Origin: an uncultured bacterium
GTDB taxonomy: Bacteria; Bdellovibrionota_C; UBA2361; JANWWW01
Assembly (NCBI GenBank): GCA_938038205.1
Contig: CALHSA010000032.1
Coordinates: forward strand, 1 to 49,465
Direction of reading: 5' to 3'
DNA length: 49,465 bases
Shown piece by piece: positions 1 to 9,349 of the stretch. Below the pieces are notes generated by a model. The model was given only the letters and a program-made list of their open reading frames with translations. It was not told the origin of the DNA and did not search any database. The first letter of the stretch is position 1; each line of letters begins with the position of its first letter. A program made the translations under genes and the position numbers.

Positions 1-223
1 TTTCTACAAGCCTAACATTTCTTATCTGGCCCTTATTTTCATCAAATGCTAGTTTTAGCAGATCTCTAATTTCACTTCGATCAGAGAAGCAAAAATTCAC
101 CTCGTTATTACTATCCAAGAATTTTAATATGTTAATTACCAAAGCAGCTTTAACCTGGCACTCTAAGGTCAAACACTGGGAGGCGAGGAGGTAAGAGTGG
201 ATCAGAATAAGGGCAAACCTCAT
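1..223 (-). CDS. YfiR/DUF4154-like periplasmic protein (partial, C-terminus off window)
   Basis: Reading leftwards from the ATG at 221-223, an uninterrupted frame of 74 codons runs off the window edge. It begins with a hydrophobic signal-like segment (MRFALILIHSYLLAS), followed by QVKAALVINILKFLD and then NFCFSDRSEIRDLL. This order, a conserved KAA-x-x-x-N-x-x-KF helix and then a strand with a Cys, is typical of the YfiR/DUF4154 family. These are small periplasmic proteins often found beside sensor kinases or diguanylate cyclases and used to control them. The gene is divergent from the hybrid kinase at 290 with a 66-base spacer, so a periplasmic input partner for that kinase is a reasonable inference. 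The family call rests on about 50 residues. Confidence 0.5.
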   Translation of the reverse strand, partial: MRFALILIHSYLLASQCLTLECQVKAALVINILKFLDSNNEVNFCFSDRSEIRDLLKLAFDENKGQIRNVRLVE

Positions 224-289
224 TTAGTTAAAAAAATTTTTACAAAATACGAATTTAAAATCTAGTAAGATTTCTAAAATGAAAAAACT

Positions 290-2143
290 ATGTTGAGTGC
301 TAAAACCATAAAACAAGCACTTGAAAGGTTATCAATTATAACCATTCTGACAACAGGTTTCCTATGTTCTGTAATATCAACCTCTGTTTTTTATTATTAT
401 CATTTAGACGCATTAAAGAAATCAGGATATGGTCTTGTTTCTTTTTTGAGATCAGTTATTGCTCCATTAATCGTTGTAAACGATTCAAATCAGATTCGAT
501 CTGTTTTTCTTGCCGCTAAGGATTTAGGTGGTCAGTATATATCTGGCATCGAAGTTGTTGAGGCTAATGGTAACAAGGTTTTGTTTTTAGAACCGAAAAA
601 TGGCGATCTAGTTTTTGAGGCTCCACTAAACCTAGCTGGTCAAGATTTAGGAGTTCTTAGGTTATTTTATGATAGATCTGAGATAAATAAGAGCCTATAT
701 TATGGCGTATTAGCATCTTTTTTATCTACTTTGATAGTGACTATTGTAGGGCTGCTTCTTGTAAGGAAGTTTCACTCTAGAATAACAAACCCGATTTCAA
801 AGATTACTAAAACTTTGGGGGAGATAGCAGAAGCAAAAGATTACACTGTTCGTTTAATGGTCAATGGGCCGTATGAAATCCAGAGGATTGTAGAGGCAGT
901 AAATATCATGATGGCTGAGATTCAGCAAAGAGATGATAACTTGGAAAGGATGGTAATTTTAAAAACAAAAGAGTTAGTGGATAAACAATGCGAATTAGAG
1001 AGAAGCCTCAATGAGATTAAGCGACTTTCAGAGGCCAAAAATCAATTTTTAGCTAATCTTAGTCATGAAATAAGGACCCCTCTAAACGCGGTTTACTTTT
1101 TAGCTGAATCTCTTCTTAAGCAGTGTGACACTAATAGTGCATTAGATGCCGATCAAATTCGTGCAGATCTTAAGGTATTACACTCTTCCTCTAAACTACT
1201 ACTACATCTTGTTAATGATTTATTAGATTTTTCGCGAATAATAACTCAGAAGTTTGTGTTTAATGATGTTGATTTTGATCTTTTTCATACATTTGAAGAG
1301 GTTGTGAAATCTTTTTTACCTGAGGCAAAAGGCAAAAATTTGGATTTTATTATCAAAGCTCAGAGTAAACCGATGTTTGTTAAGGCTGACCCAACGAGAA
1401 TAAGTCAGGTTTTATTTAATTTAGTCGGAAATGCAATTAAATTTACCGAATCAGGATTTGTCAAGGTTTCGTTAGATTCTATTGAAGACGAGGGTGTAGT
1501 TAATATTTTATTCAAAGTTGAAGACTCTGGGATTGGTATACCACCAGAAAAATTAAACGACATATTTGAGATTTTTCATCAAGTTGATAACAGTTACACC
1601 CGAAGACAAGGTGGTTTAGGATTAGGATTAGCAATAACCAAACATATTGTTTCACACTATAATGGGAAGATTAAAGTTAGTAGCGAAGTAGGGAAAGGGA
1701 GTTGTTTTGAGGTTCTCTTGAGTTTACCTAAAGCTGAATCAGCTAAGATAAACAAAGATGAGGTTGAAATTCCTAATCTTGCGTCCAAGACAATTTTAAT
1801 TGTTGAAGATAATCCAGTTAATGTGATGATTGTAAAACGTTTACTCGAATCTACTAACGCAAATATCTTAGTTGCTCATAATGGAAAAGAAGCTCTGGAG
1901 ATATTGTCTCAAAACCCACATAGTGACCTTATACTTATGGACATTCAAATGCCAATTATGGACGGTGTTGAAGCTACAAAAAAAATACGAGAAGGAGGAA
2001 ACAATATAAAGATCGTAGCTTTGACTGCACATGCTTTTAACGAGGAAATACATAAGTACTTAGAAATAGGGTGTAATTCAGTACTAACAAAACCAATAAA
2101 AAAAGCTGACTTTTACTCAGTATTATCCGAGCATCTTTTATAG
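290..2143 (+). CDS. Hybrid sensor histidine kinase with C-terminal receiver domain
   Basis: This is an inner-membrane sensor kinase that would autophosphorylate on His and pass phosphate to its own receiver. Order of parts: TM helix about 15-37, a short extracytoplasmic sensor about 38-136 (CHASE8-like size), TM helix about 137-158, HAMP about 160-215, a coiled coil, then HisKA with the H-box FLANLSHEIRTPLNAV (His259). The ATPase domain has the N-box (LFNLVGNAIKFTESG), G1 box (DSGIGIPPEKL), F-box and G2 box (GGLGLGLAI). The receiver starts near residue 500, with the acceptor Asp551 in LILMDIQMP and Lys in LTKPIKK. All catalytic residues are present. No output domain or Hpt domain is visible, so an Hpt or response-regulator partner must lie elsewhere. 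A TAAAAT box at 275-280 ends 9 bases before the ATG. Confidence 0.93.
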   Translation: MLSAKTIKQALERLSIITILTTGFLCSVISTSVFYYYHLDALKKSGYGLVSFLRSVIAPLIVVNDSNQIRSVFLAAKDLGGQYISGIEVVEANGNKVLFLEPKNGDLVFEAPLNLAGQDLGVLRLFYDRSEINKSLYYGVLASFLSTLIVTIVGLLLVRKFHSRITNPISKITKTLGEIAEAKDYTVRLMVNGPYEIQRIVEAVNIMMAEIQQRDDNLERMVILKTKELVDKQCELERSLNEIKRLSEAKNQFLANLSHEIRTPLNAVYFLAESLLKQCDTNSALDADQIRADLKVLHSSSKLLLHLVNDLLDFSRIITQKFVFNDVDFDLFHTFEEVVKSFLPEAKGKNLDFIIKAQSKPMFVKADPTRISQVLFNLVGNAIKFTESGFVKVSLDSIEDEGVVNILFKVEDSGIGIPPEKLNDIFEIFHQVDNSYTRRQGGLGLGLAITKHIVSHYNGKIKVSSEVGKGSCFEVLLSLPKAESAKINKDEVEIPNLASKTILIVEDNPVNVMIVKRLLESTNANILVAHNGKEALEILSQNPHSDLILMDIQMPIMDGVEATKKIREGGNNIKIVALTAHAFNEEIHKYLEIGCNSVLTKPIKKADFYSVLSEHLL

Positions 2144-2144
2144 C

Positions 2145-3053
2145 TTAAAATCCCAAAGATGCACTAATTAAAGCTCTCCAGCCTCTAAAATCACCTAATA
2201 TTAAACCAAACTCGGGATCAATCGATACTTTCTCAAATAAGCTAAAACTCCCTCTACTGGCTAGATCTAAGTACTGACCCCTCTCACTTGACTGACTTAG
2301 GACTGGAGCAATTAAATACAAATCAGTTACATCCGAGTCAGCTTGTGTAAAACAGTACTTTGCTGAAATATTTGTAAATATTGCGTCGTATTCAATTAAA
2401 GGGCATATACTTGATGCATAAGTTTTAGCAAGCTTCCCCGATTCAGCTGTTAAAGCTACTTTAAAAAAGTCATCACCTAGAAAAGGAATTTCAAATCCAA
2501 ATTTACCTTTGAGTCTTCTTATGGTTGAGTCACCTGTTGAAGCTAGGATATCTTCATCAATTTTAAAGTATCCGCCAGCCTCGCTATAAAAAGTCAGAAT
2601 ACCTAAAGGCATTTTTCCACCTAAGCTTAGCTCAAAACCTAGGTTTTGCTTATCAATCTCTTTAGCATCTAATATGTGGATTAGAGGATGCAGCCACATA
2701 AACGCATCCTGTTCTAATGGATGAGTGTATTTTAATCCTACGTGATGGGCCCTCCAGTCAGTCTCTATAACGTTTTTAATCTGATTCCATTTTCCCCCCC
2801 AGTAAAGTGTTAGCTCTCCAAAATCGTACTGACTAAGATCTAAATCAGCACGTGCTAGAACTGTAAGCATTTCGTTTTTTAACTTGTTTCGCTTCATTTC
2901 TCCAAGTCCTACTTGTAATCCAGCAGAATCTCTACTAGAGAAATAAAGAAATTCATGGGGGAAAAATAGATTAAGTAGCATATGTGCGTTCATAGCAGCG
3001 TTCCTATCTGCCACCAAATTTAAGATGTAAAATACCAGTAAAATCCATCTCAT
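2145..3053 (-). CDS. Predicted outer-membrane beta-barrel protein, unknown family
   Basis: The 302-residue product has an N-terminal hydrophobic stretch (MRWILLVFYILNLVA) that could be a signal peptide. The rest is made of short alternating strands rich in aromatic and Gly residues, such as GELTLYWGGKWNQIK, and it ends in RALISASLGF. A C-terminal Phe preceded by alternating hydrophobics is the usual signal for Bam-dependent outer-membrane insertion. I do not recognise a named family. The stop lies one base from the convergent kinase stop. The start is only 39 bases from the divergent uvrA start; a TAATAT box (3063-3068) ends 9 bases before the ATG. Barrel assignment is inferred from composition and the C-terminus. 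Confidence 0.6.
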   Translation of the reverse strand: MRWILLVFYILNLVADRNAAMNAHMLLNLFFPHEFLYFSSRDSAGLQVGLGEMKRNKLKNEMLTVLARADLDLSQYDFGELTLYWGGKWNQIKNVIETDWRAHHVGLKYTHPLEQDAFMWLHPLIHILDAKEIDKQNLGFELSLGGKMPLGILTFYSEAGGYFKIDEDILASTGDSTIRRLKGKFGFEIPFLGDDFFKVALTAESGKLAKTYASSICPLIEYDAIFTNISAKYCFTQADSDVTDLYLIAPVLSQSSERGQYLDLASRGSFSLFEKVSIDPEFGLILGDFRGWRALISASLGF

Positions 3054-3055
3054 TG

Positions 3056-3084
3056 TTTGTAAATATTATCAGTTCTATTACAAT
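3056..3084 (+). promoter_or_regulatory. Predicted promoter of the double uvrA (short-leader type)
   Basis: TTTGTA (3056-3061), a 17-base spacer and TACAAT (3079-3084). The GTG start of uvrA follows after 8 bases, which places the expected transcription start at or next to the start codon. The opposite-strand gene at 3053 has its own TAATAT box at 3063-3068 inside the spacer, so the two promoters share the same 39 bases. Confidence 0.5.
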
Positions 3085-3092
3085 TTAAAAAA

Positions 3093-6000
3093 GTGAATTA
3101 TTTGCAGATAGTAGGGGCCAAAGAGAATAATTTAAAAAATGTAAATCTTACGATACCCCACGATAAAATAGTATTGTTCTGTGGTAGAAGCGGCTCGGGA
3201 AAGACTTCTTTGTTGATTGACATTATACATAATGAGAGTCAGCGAAATTTTTTTCAACTGTACTCTTCGTATTCTCGTCAATTTCTAGAAAAAATTCCAC
3301 CAGCAAAAGTTGATTCTGTAAAAAACCTAAGAGCCTCTGTTGCAGTACTACAGACTCGAACTGTAAGGAATTCGAAATCAACTGTGGGGACATTTTTGAA
3401 TGTAATGGATAATCTGAAAGTATTATTTGTAAATTTTGGGGTATCGGTTTGTCCAAAATGTCAAACTAAATTTGAATCTCAGGAGCCAGAAGTTATTGCT
3501 TCTGAGATATTAACAAAATTTAAATCTGATGAGTTTTTTATTGTCTGTGGTTTGGAGGAAAATTTTGAAAGCTGGGAATTCGTCAAAACAAAAGCTTTAA
3601 ATGCAGGTTTCTCCCGAGTATGGCAAGATAATCAAATAAAATTTGTTGATGAGATCAGAGACATATCCCCACCTGTTTTTTTTGTAATTGAGAGGTTTGT
3701 TGCTCCTAACGTAAATGTTTCTTATGTTAGAGAGGCGATTGAAAATGCATATACTTTTTTTAATAACCGTGTAGCCATAATCCATAAAAACGGTGTTGAT
3801 TTTTACTATAGAAATCAGTTGTGTAAATGTGGCAATTCAAACTCAACACGCTCGCAGCTTGTTTTTGATAATTTTTCCAGTTTTAGTGCCTGTAAAACCT
3901 GTAAGGGCTTTGGATACAGACTATATTATGACCTAGCGAAACTTATTGATCCTGATAAACCTCTTTTACAGGGTGGTTTAAAATTTAGTGCCTTTCCTTT
4001 TTTCTTTGAGTATACTGATAAGCTTTATAATTCCCTAAAAAAACTTGGGATTAATAAAAATCACCGATATTCTGATATTAGTGATGATCAGAGGGATTGG
4101 TTACTCTATGATAAAAAACTAGGCATTTTCAGTTTTTTTAAAAGGTTAGAAAAAAAAAGTTATAAATCCCATATTCGATCAATCATTAGTCGATTTAGAA
4201 GTGAGGAGTGTTGTCCTGATTGTGGTGGATCTGGACTAGGAGAGTTAGCTTCATCATTCACTCTCGATGGATTTACTCTAAAAGAGCTTTTTAATACAGA
4301 GATAGAAGTTCTAAGAAAAGAATTTCTACCAAAATTAAGTAAGTTATCTAAAATATCGCCTGAGGTTGATTTCGTACTTAAAAATCTCTCTGAAAAAATT
4401 AATTTTGTTTCTGACTTGAATCTTGGTTATTTGACTCTTAACAGGAAATTAAAATCGTTATCAAGTGGTGAGCTTAAAAGGTTAAGCATAATATCAAGTT
4501 TAGGGACACCTTTATGTGGTTTACAGATAATTTTAGATGAGCCGAGCACAGGGTTAGGAAAAGAGGATTATGCGTTATTAAGCGAAAGTTTAGTTAGGTT
4601 AAAAGACAGAGGGAATTCAGTATTTTTAATCGAGCACGATTCGAATTTCTTACCCATAGCTGATTACGTTGTTTTTTTAGGTCCAGAGAGAGGACTTGAT
4701 GGAGGTGAGATTGTATTCGCAGGTGAAAAAAAACAGCTCACATTTGATCCATTTTTTGCTGAATTTTCAAGATTACAGTCAGCAAAGATAAATGAATTTA
4801 TTTGTTTGAATGGACTTTCTGGAAATAACATATCTGAGGAAAGTGTAAAAATCCTTATAAATGCGCTAAATGTTATATCTGGTCCCTCAGGTTCAGGTAA
4901 ATCCACCCTCCTAAGGTTAATTTATGAAAAACTTAATCAGCAACAGAAAACAGCTTTTCTTTGTGAGCATAAATTTACACCAAAGAGTTCAAGGTCTACT
5001 GTTGCTTCATATCTAGGTATATGGGACAAGATTCGAGATGAATTTAGCCGTCGAACTGGTCTAGCCAAAAGGTATTTTTCTTTCAACTCTAACAATCAAG
5101 GAAGATGTAAAAAATGTGCTGGATTAGGTTATTTGGTAGAAGATTTGCAATTTCTTCCATCTGTCAAAATAATTTGTCCTGAGTGCGAGGGTAAAAGATT
5201 TAATGATTTTATCTTAAATGCAAAAATTGATGATTTAAATATCATTGACGTATTAAACTTAACGGTAGAGGAGCTAGGGGAATTTTTACCAGAATTAAAA
5301 GATCAAGTTGAGACAGTAAAATTTTTAGGCCTTGGGTATTTGAAACTAGGACAAACATTATCTGAATTATCTGTTGGTGAGGCTCAACGCCTAAGATTGC
5401 TTAGAAGTTTAAACAAGAATAATTCTAAAAGCTTTATTTTATTTGATGAGCCGACGATCGGTTTGCACCCAAAGGATGTTGCCGAGCTACTTAACTTGAT
5501 CTCATTTTTAATTTACAAAGGTCATACAATAGTAATGGTTGAGAATGATGAAAATTTAATTTCGCGAAGTCACCACCTCATTTTAATGGGGCCAGGTGCT
5601 GGTCCAAAAGGTGGAAAAGTTATTTATCAGGGTAAGCCAAAGGAGAGAAAAACCAAAAACCTAAAGGAACCCTCAAAAAGTTTGAAGATTACTAGATCTG
5701 AATTAAGTAAAGATCACTTGCACTTATTTGGCTGCAAAAATAATAATTTGAAAATCGATTACCTTGCTATTCCATATAATAAGTTAGTCTGCTTCACTGG
5801 GGTCTCGGGAGCTGGTAAATCAAGTTTAGTTATAGACACAATTGCTGCTGAGTCGCAAAGACTGTTTCTTAGCAACCTTAGCCCTTATACATTAAGTTTT
5901 CTTGAGTTACTTCCTAAACCGGCCACCGGGAGTTTAGATAATTTAAAACCGGTAATTTTTCTCCCTCAGTATTACGCTGTTAGTTCCAAATATCACTCTG

Positions 6001-8126
6001 TAGGCACTTTGACTGATATATTAAGCTACATCAGGGTGCTTTTAGCTAAAGAGGGGAAATATGTTTGTCCTACCCACAAGGTCCCTCTTGAAGAGGTCGA
6101 TTCTGTTAGGATCAATCAGAGCCTGCAAAAATTCTCTTCGCCTATCTTTTTATTAGGAATTGCAGTTTCAGGAAGAAAAGGGACGCACAAAGAGTTAATT
6201 GAGATGATTTGTCAGTCTGATTTAATCGGGGCATTTGTTGATGGATTATTTTTTCAAAAGGATAAATTACAAGTGTTAAATCTGGATAAAAACCGTCAGC
6301 ACACTATAGAGTTGGTCTCCGCGATTTTTAATTCTAAGAATGTACCTAATGAGCTTATAGAAAATGCAATCCAGTTGTTGAAAAAATTTGGGTGTGAAAC
6401 TATCAAGGTTTTAGATTATCATTCAAAAAAATTTGAAATTTACAGTTTCAAAAAATCTTGTCCAATCTGTGGTTATGGCGCCAGAAAACTGGATCCTGAG
6501 GATCTAAGTTACACATCAAGGAGGGGTAGATGTCAAAAATGTGATGGGATTGGTTTTACAACAGAGGGCGAGTGTTTAGAGTGTAGTGGAAGTGGAGTTT
6601 CTAAAGAGGCATTAAACATTTTATTAGATGGGAAAAACCTTGCTGATATCATGTTAATGTCAATTTATGATTTAAAGGTATTTCTTGAGAATTACTTTGA
6701 GTTAAACAGCAGCTCAAAAATAGTGCAGTCAATACAATATGAGGTAATGCCGAGAGTTGACTCTCTTATCGAGTTAGGCTTGGGGTATCTTAGCTTAAAT
6801 CGAAGGCTATCAACCTTATCAAGTGGTGAACTACAGAGAGCGCGCTTAGCTAGTTTAGTAAATACAACTTTGACTGATATTTTAATCATCTTGGATGAGC
6901 CAACAGCTAGTCTTCATCCATCGGAGGTTGAGTTGGTAATGAGAAAATTAAATGACCAGGTTAAAAAAGGGAATTCAGTTTTTATGATAGAGCATGATCG
7001 TAACGCAATACAGTCAAGTGAGTATGTAATTGAGCTTGGACCTGGTGGAGGAAGAAACGGTGGAAGGGTAGTGTTTAGTGGTAGCTTAGAGAGATACCAA
7101 ATGGTATCTCCAATTTTTTCTCTTGATGAAGAGATAGATCTTCCGAATTACCAACCTGCTATGAGTCATGTAGTTGTCTCTTTCTCAAACGTTAATAATT
7201 TAAAAATCAGAAATCTTAAACTTCCTCTCAATCGATTGGTTGGAATTTGCGGAAAATCGGGTAGTGGTAAAAGCTCGTTGGTTCATGGGACGATATATAA
7301 GGCTTTTGAACAGCCTGTTTGTGACAAATATAGGGTAGAGCTGGGAGATATAAGTGAGGTTGTTTATGTTGATCAGACACTCATCTCGAAAAATTCAAGA
7401 TCTTCTCCAAGCACTTATCTTGATATTTGGCGGCATATTCAATCTTTATTTGCAAGTACCAGGGATGCTAGGTATAGGGGTCTGAAATCAACTGATTTTT
7501 CTTTTAACGCTAGATCGTCAAAATTAATCTGTAAAGAGTGTCTAGGGACAGGTATAAAGAAATTGAAACTGGGTTTCTTGAGAGAGGAGAGGATAAGCTG
7601 CCCTGCGTGTTTTGGTAACCGTTTTAACAGCCAGGCTCTAAATATTAGGTTTAGGGGGCTGAGTATAGTAGATGTTGCTAATTTAACTTTCTCTGAGGCT
7701 TTTGAGGTCTTTAACGATATTAAGGTGGTTTCTAGAGTTTTAGATGAGGTTATAAAAGCTGGATTAGGATATTTAAAACTGGGTCAACCTCTAAGTACTT
7801 TAAGTGGGGGTGAAAATCAGAGACTAAAACTTCTTAAAAATCTTTTAAACAAGTATGTCAGAAAAATTCTTTTTCTGCTTGATGAACCAACACTCGGCTT
7901 ACATGTGTTTGATATGAAAAATTTAATAAAAGTGTTAAGAAGATTAGTTGATAGAGGACATTCTGTTTTTGTTATTGAGCATGAGGAGATAATCCTAAGG
8001 CATTGCGATTACATAATAAATCTAGGCCCTGGCGCTGCAGATGAGGGAGGTAAAGTGTGTTTTGAAGGGCCAAGCTGGGAGTATTTCAATCTTAGAAAAG
8101 CCGCTAAAAGGCAAAAAGCTTCTTAA
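3093..8126 (+). CDS. uvrA: Double-length UvrA-like protein (four ABC ATPase modules, tandem UvrA duplication)
   Basis: UvrA is the damage-recognition ATPase of nucleotide excision repair and loads UvrB on DNA. Usual UvrA has about 940 residues and two ABC modules; this product has 1677 residues and four. Walker A motifs are GRSGSGKT (about 33), GPSGSGKS (597), GVSGAGKS (903) and GKSGSGKS (1387). Signature motifs are LSSGELKR, LSVGEAQR, LSSGELQR and LSGGENQR. Walker B motifs are LDEPSTGL, FDEPTIGL, LDEPTASL and LDEPTLGL. Each half carries Cys-pair zinc modules, including the C-terminal finger pattern CxxCxGxG...CPxCxGxRFN. The second UvrA unit starts near residue 868. Both halves keep an insert where the UvrB-binding domain should be. 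Double-length UvrA is known from chlamydiae. It starts with GTG, followed by QIVGAKENNLKNVNL, the normal UvrA N-terminus. No uvrB or uvrC is nearby. Confidence 0.93.
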   Translation: MNYLQIVGAKENNLKNVNLTIPHDKIVLFCGRSGSGKTSLLIDIIHNESQRNFFQLYSSYSRQFLEKIPPAKVDSVKNLRASVAVLQTRTVRNSKSTVGTFLNVMDNLKVLFVNFGVSVCPKCQTKFESQEPEVIASEILTKFKSDEFFIVCGLEENFESWEFVKTKALNAGFSRVWQDNQIKFVDEIRDISPPVFFVIERFVAPNVNVSYVREAIENAYTFFNNRVAIIHKNGVDFYYRNQLCKCGNSNSTRSQLVFDNFSSFSACKTCKGFGYRLYYDLAKLIDPDKPLLQGGLKFSAFPFFFEYTDKLYNSLKKLGINKNHRYSDISDDQRDWLLYDKKLGIFSFFKRLEKKSYKSHIRSIISRFRSEECCPDCGGSGLGELASSFTLDGFTLKELFNTEIEVLRKEFLPKLSKLSKISPEVDFVLKNLSEKINFVSDLNLGYLTLNRKLKSLSSGELKRLSIISSLGTPLCGLQIILDEPSTGLGKEDYALLSESLVRLKDRGNSVFLIEHDSNFLPIADYVVFLGPERGLDGGEIVFAGEKKQLTFDPFFAEFSRLQSAKINEFICLNGLSGNNISEESVKILINALNVISGPSGSGKSTLLRLIYEKLNQQQKTAFLCEHKFTPKSSRSTVASYLGIWDKIRDEFSRRTGLAKRYFSFNSNNQGRCKKCAGLGYLVEDLQFLPSVKIICPECEGKRFNDFILNAKIDDLNIIDVLNLTVEELGEFLPELKDQVETVKFLGLGYLKLGQTLSELSVGEAQRLRLLRSLNKNNSKSFILFDEPTIGLHPKDVAELLNLISFLIYKGHTIVMVENDENLISRSHHLILMGPGAGPKGGKVIYQGKPKERKTKNLKEPSKSLKITRSELSKDHLHLFGCKNNNLKIDYLAIPYNKLVCFTGVSGAGKSSLVIDTIAAESQRLFLSNLSPYTLSFLELLPKPATGSLDNLKPVIFLPQYYAVSSKYHSVGTLTDILSYIRVLLAKEGKYVCPTHKVPLEEVDSVRINQSLQKFSSPIFLLGIAVSGRKGTHKELIEMICQSDLIGAFVDGLFFQKDKLQVLNLDKNRQHTIELVSAIFNSKNVPNELIENAIQLLKKFGCETIKVLDYHSKKFEIYSFKKSCPICGYGARKLDPEDLSYTSRRGRCQKCDGIGFTTEGECLECSGSGVSKEALNILLDGKNLADIMLMSIYDLKVFLENYFELNSSSKIVQSIQYEVMPRVDSLIELGLGYLSLNRRLSTLSSGELQRARLASLVNTTLTDILIILDEPTASLHPSEVELVMRKLNDQVKKGNSVFMIEHDRNAIQSSEYVIELGPGGGRNGGRVVFSGSLERYQMVSPIFSLDEEIDLPNYQPAMSHVVVSFSNVNNLKIRNLKLPLNRLVGICGKSGSGKSSLVHGTIYKAFEQPVCDKYRVELGDISEVVYVDQTLISKNSRSSPSTYLDIWRHIQSLFASTRDARYRGLKSTDFSFNARSSKLICKECLGTGIKKLKLGFLREERISCPACFGNRFNSQALNIRFRGLSIVDVANLTFSEAFEVFNDIKVVSRVLDEVIKAGLGYLKLGQPLSTLSGGENQRLKLLKNLLNKYVRKILFLLDEPTLGLHVFDMKNLIKVLRRLVDRGHSVFVIEHEEIILRHCDYIINLGPGAADEGGKVCFEGPSWEYFNLRKAAKRQKAS

Positions 8127-8295
8127 CAATGGCTCTAGCTACGGCTTGGTTGTCAATTGGGCTCTTAGGGATCTCTATTTTATCAGTAATAATCTTTTTT
8201 AATTCGCTCTCAAGTTGTTCCGTTACTCTTTTTGCCTTCTCCTGTATGTTTTGAAAAGTAGTAAGATTAATTTTTGGATCAAACTTCACAGACAT
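8104..8295 (-). CDS. Small hydrophilic protein of unknown function
   Basis: A 63-residue product, charged and mostly helical (for example EKAKRVTEQLESELKKII), with no signal peptide, no Cys and no recognisable motif. It ends inside the 3' end of uvrA, with a 23-base overlap. Overlapping convergent ends are normal in this window, which supports a real gene. The only other support is that it fills the gap between uvrA and the permease at 8349. A TATATT box lies 11 bases before the ATG on this strand. It could still be a chance frame. Confidence 0.45.
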   Translation of the reverse strand: MSVKFDPKINLTTFQNIQEKAKRVTEQLESELKKIITDKIEIPKSPIDNQAVARAIVKKLFAF

Positions 8296-8348
8296 ATAAA
8301 CCTACCAATATAATTAATCGGATAAATTTGAGAGAATTTTAGCATTAA

Positions 8349-9344
8349 ATGAAAAATGTTGTTTTGATTACGCTAGTTCTTTTTTTAAACGGCATTTTTT
8401 TATACCCTTTTCTATACAGCATTGTATGGGCAGTAATTTTAGCTCTAATTCTTTGGCCGTTACATGCTCTATTAAGTAGTAAGATAAATAGTGTTTTAAT
8501 ATCTGCGCTAGTTGTTTGTTTTTTGGTTATTCTAAGTGTTTTAATCTTAATTAGTCCGATTATCTTTAAATTATACCTAGAGTCATCGAACGTACTTAGA
8601 AACCTAAAGGAGCTAAATCTTGAAGCTTACATCAATATTCCATCTAAAATTAACATATTTACATTTGAGTTAGAGGTATCGAAATCAAAGATTGAAGAGT
8701 GGATGTCATCGATAGCAGACAAGATCCTTCCTCTAGTGACTGCTTCTCTGTCAAAGGCAGTTGGATTTTTTTGGGATTCTTTGGTGGTTATGGTTATTTT
8801 ATTTTTTCTTTTAAAAGATGGAGATAAATTCAGCAAGTTTTTAATTAGCATACTGGAATCATTAGGCCTTTCGAAATATGGTTTTCATGCTCAAATTTCC
8901 AGCATTATACGAAGGGTGTTTTATTCAACAATTTTAGTGGCTTTAATTCAAGCATTATTGAGCTTTATTGGTTTTAGTTTATTCTCAGTTAAATATTCGT
9001 TGTTCCTTGCATTTCTCGTATTTATTTTATCTGTTACACCTATTGGAGCTGTTTTAGTTTATGTTCCTGCGTCCGTATTTATCTCGTTCAGTAATCCAAT
9101 GGCTGGAATTGGAGTTCTAATTTGGCATGTAGTTCTAGTGAGTGGAGTTGATAATTTTCTCAGGCCTCTTTTACTTTCCAAGACTTTAAAAATACCGGAT
9201 GGTTTATTACTTTTTTCAACCCTAGGAGGATTAAGTGTTTTTGGTTTTTTAGGAGTATTTTTAGCTCCTATTGTGCTTGGGCTAAGTTACGCGATTGTTA
9301 ATAATGTAACTTTGAAATCTGAGACTTTAAGTGATAAAATCTGA
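8349..9344 (+). CDS. AI-2E family (UPF0118 / PerM-like) inner-membrane permease
   Basis: A polytopic membrane protein of 331 residues with about eight hydrophobic helices. Its overall plan fits the AI-2E/PerM family: two N-terminal helices, a soluble-looking segment at about 65-130, a helix with ILFFLLKDGDKFS, and a C-terminal set containing DNFLRPLLLSKTLKIP and GFLGVFLAPIVLGLSYA. The FLLKDGD and DNFLRPLLL segments are the family hallmarks. The length matches the usual 340-360. Members include autoinducer-2 exporters and Na+/H+ antiporters, so the substrate cannot be set from sequence. The next gene starts 5 bases after its stop and is probably co-transcribed. Confidence 0.85.
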   Translation: MKNVVLITLVLFLNGIFLYPFLYSIVWAVILALILWPLHALLSSKINSVLISALVVCFLVILSVLILISPIIFKLYLESSNVLRNLKELNLEAYINIPSKINIFTFELEVSKSKIEEWMSSIADKILPLVTASLSKAVGFFWDSLVVMVILFFLLKDGDKFSKFLISILESLGLSKYGFHAQISSIIRRVFYSTILVALIQALLSFIGFSLFSVKYSLFLAFLVFILSVTPIGAVLVYVPASVFISFSNPMAGIGVLIWHVVLVSGVDNFLRPLLLSKTLKIPDGLLLFSTLGGLSVFGFLGVFLAPIVLGLSYAIVNNVTLKSETLSDKI

Positions 9345-9349
9345 AAAAT

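Noticed and set aside
279-296. Mini-frame MKKLC overlapping the kinase start
   Set aside because: Only five codons and located where the promoter and start codon explain the sequence.
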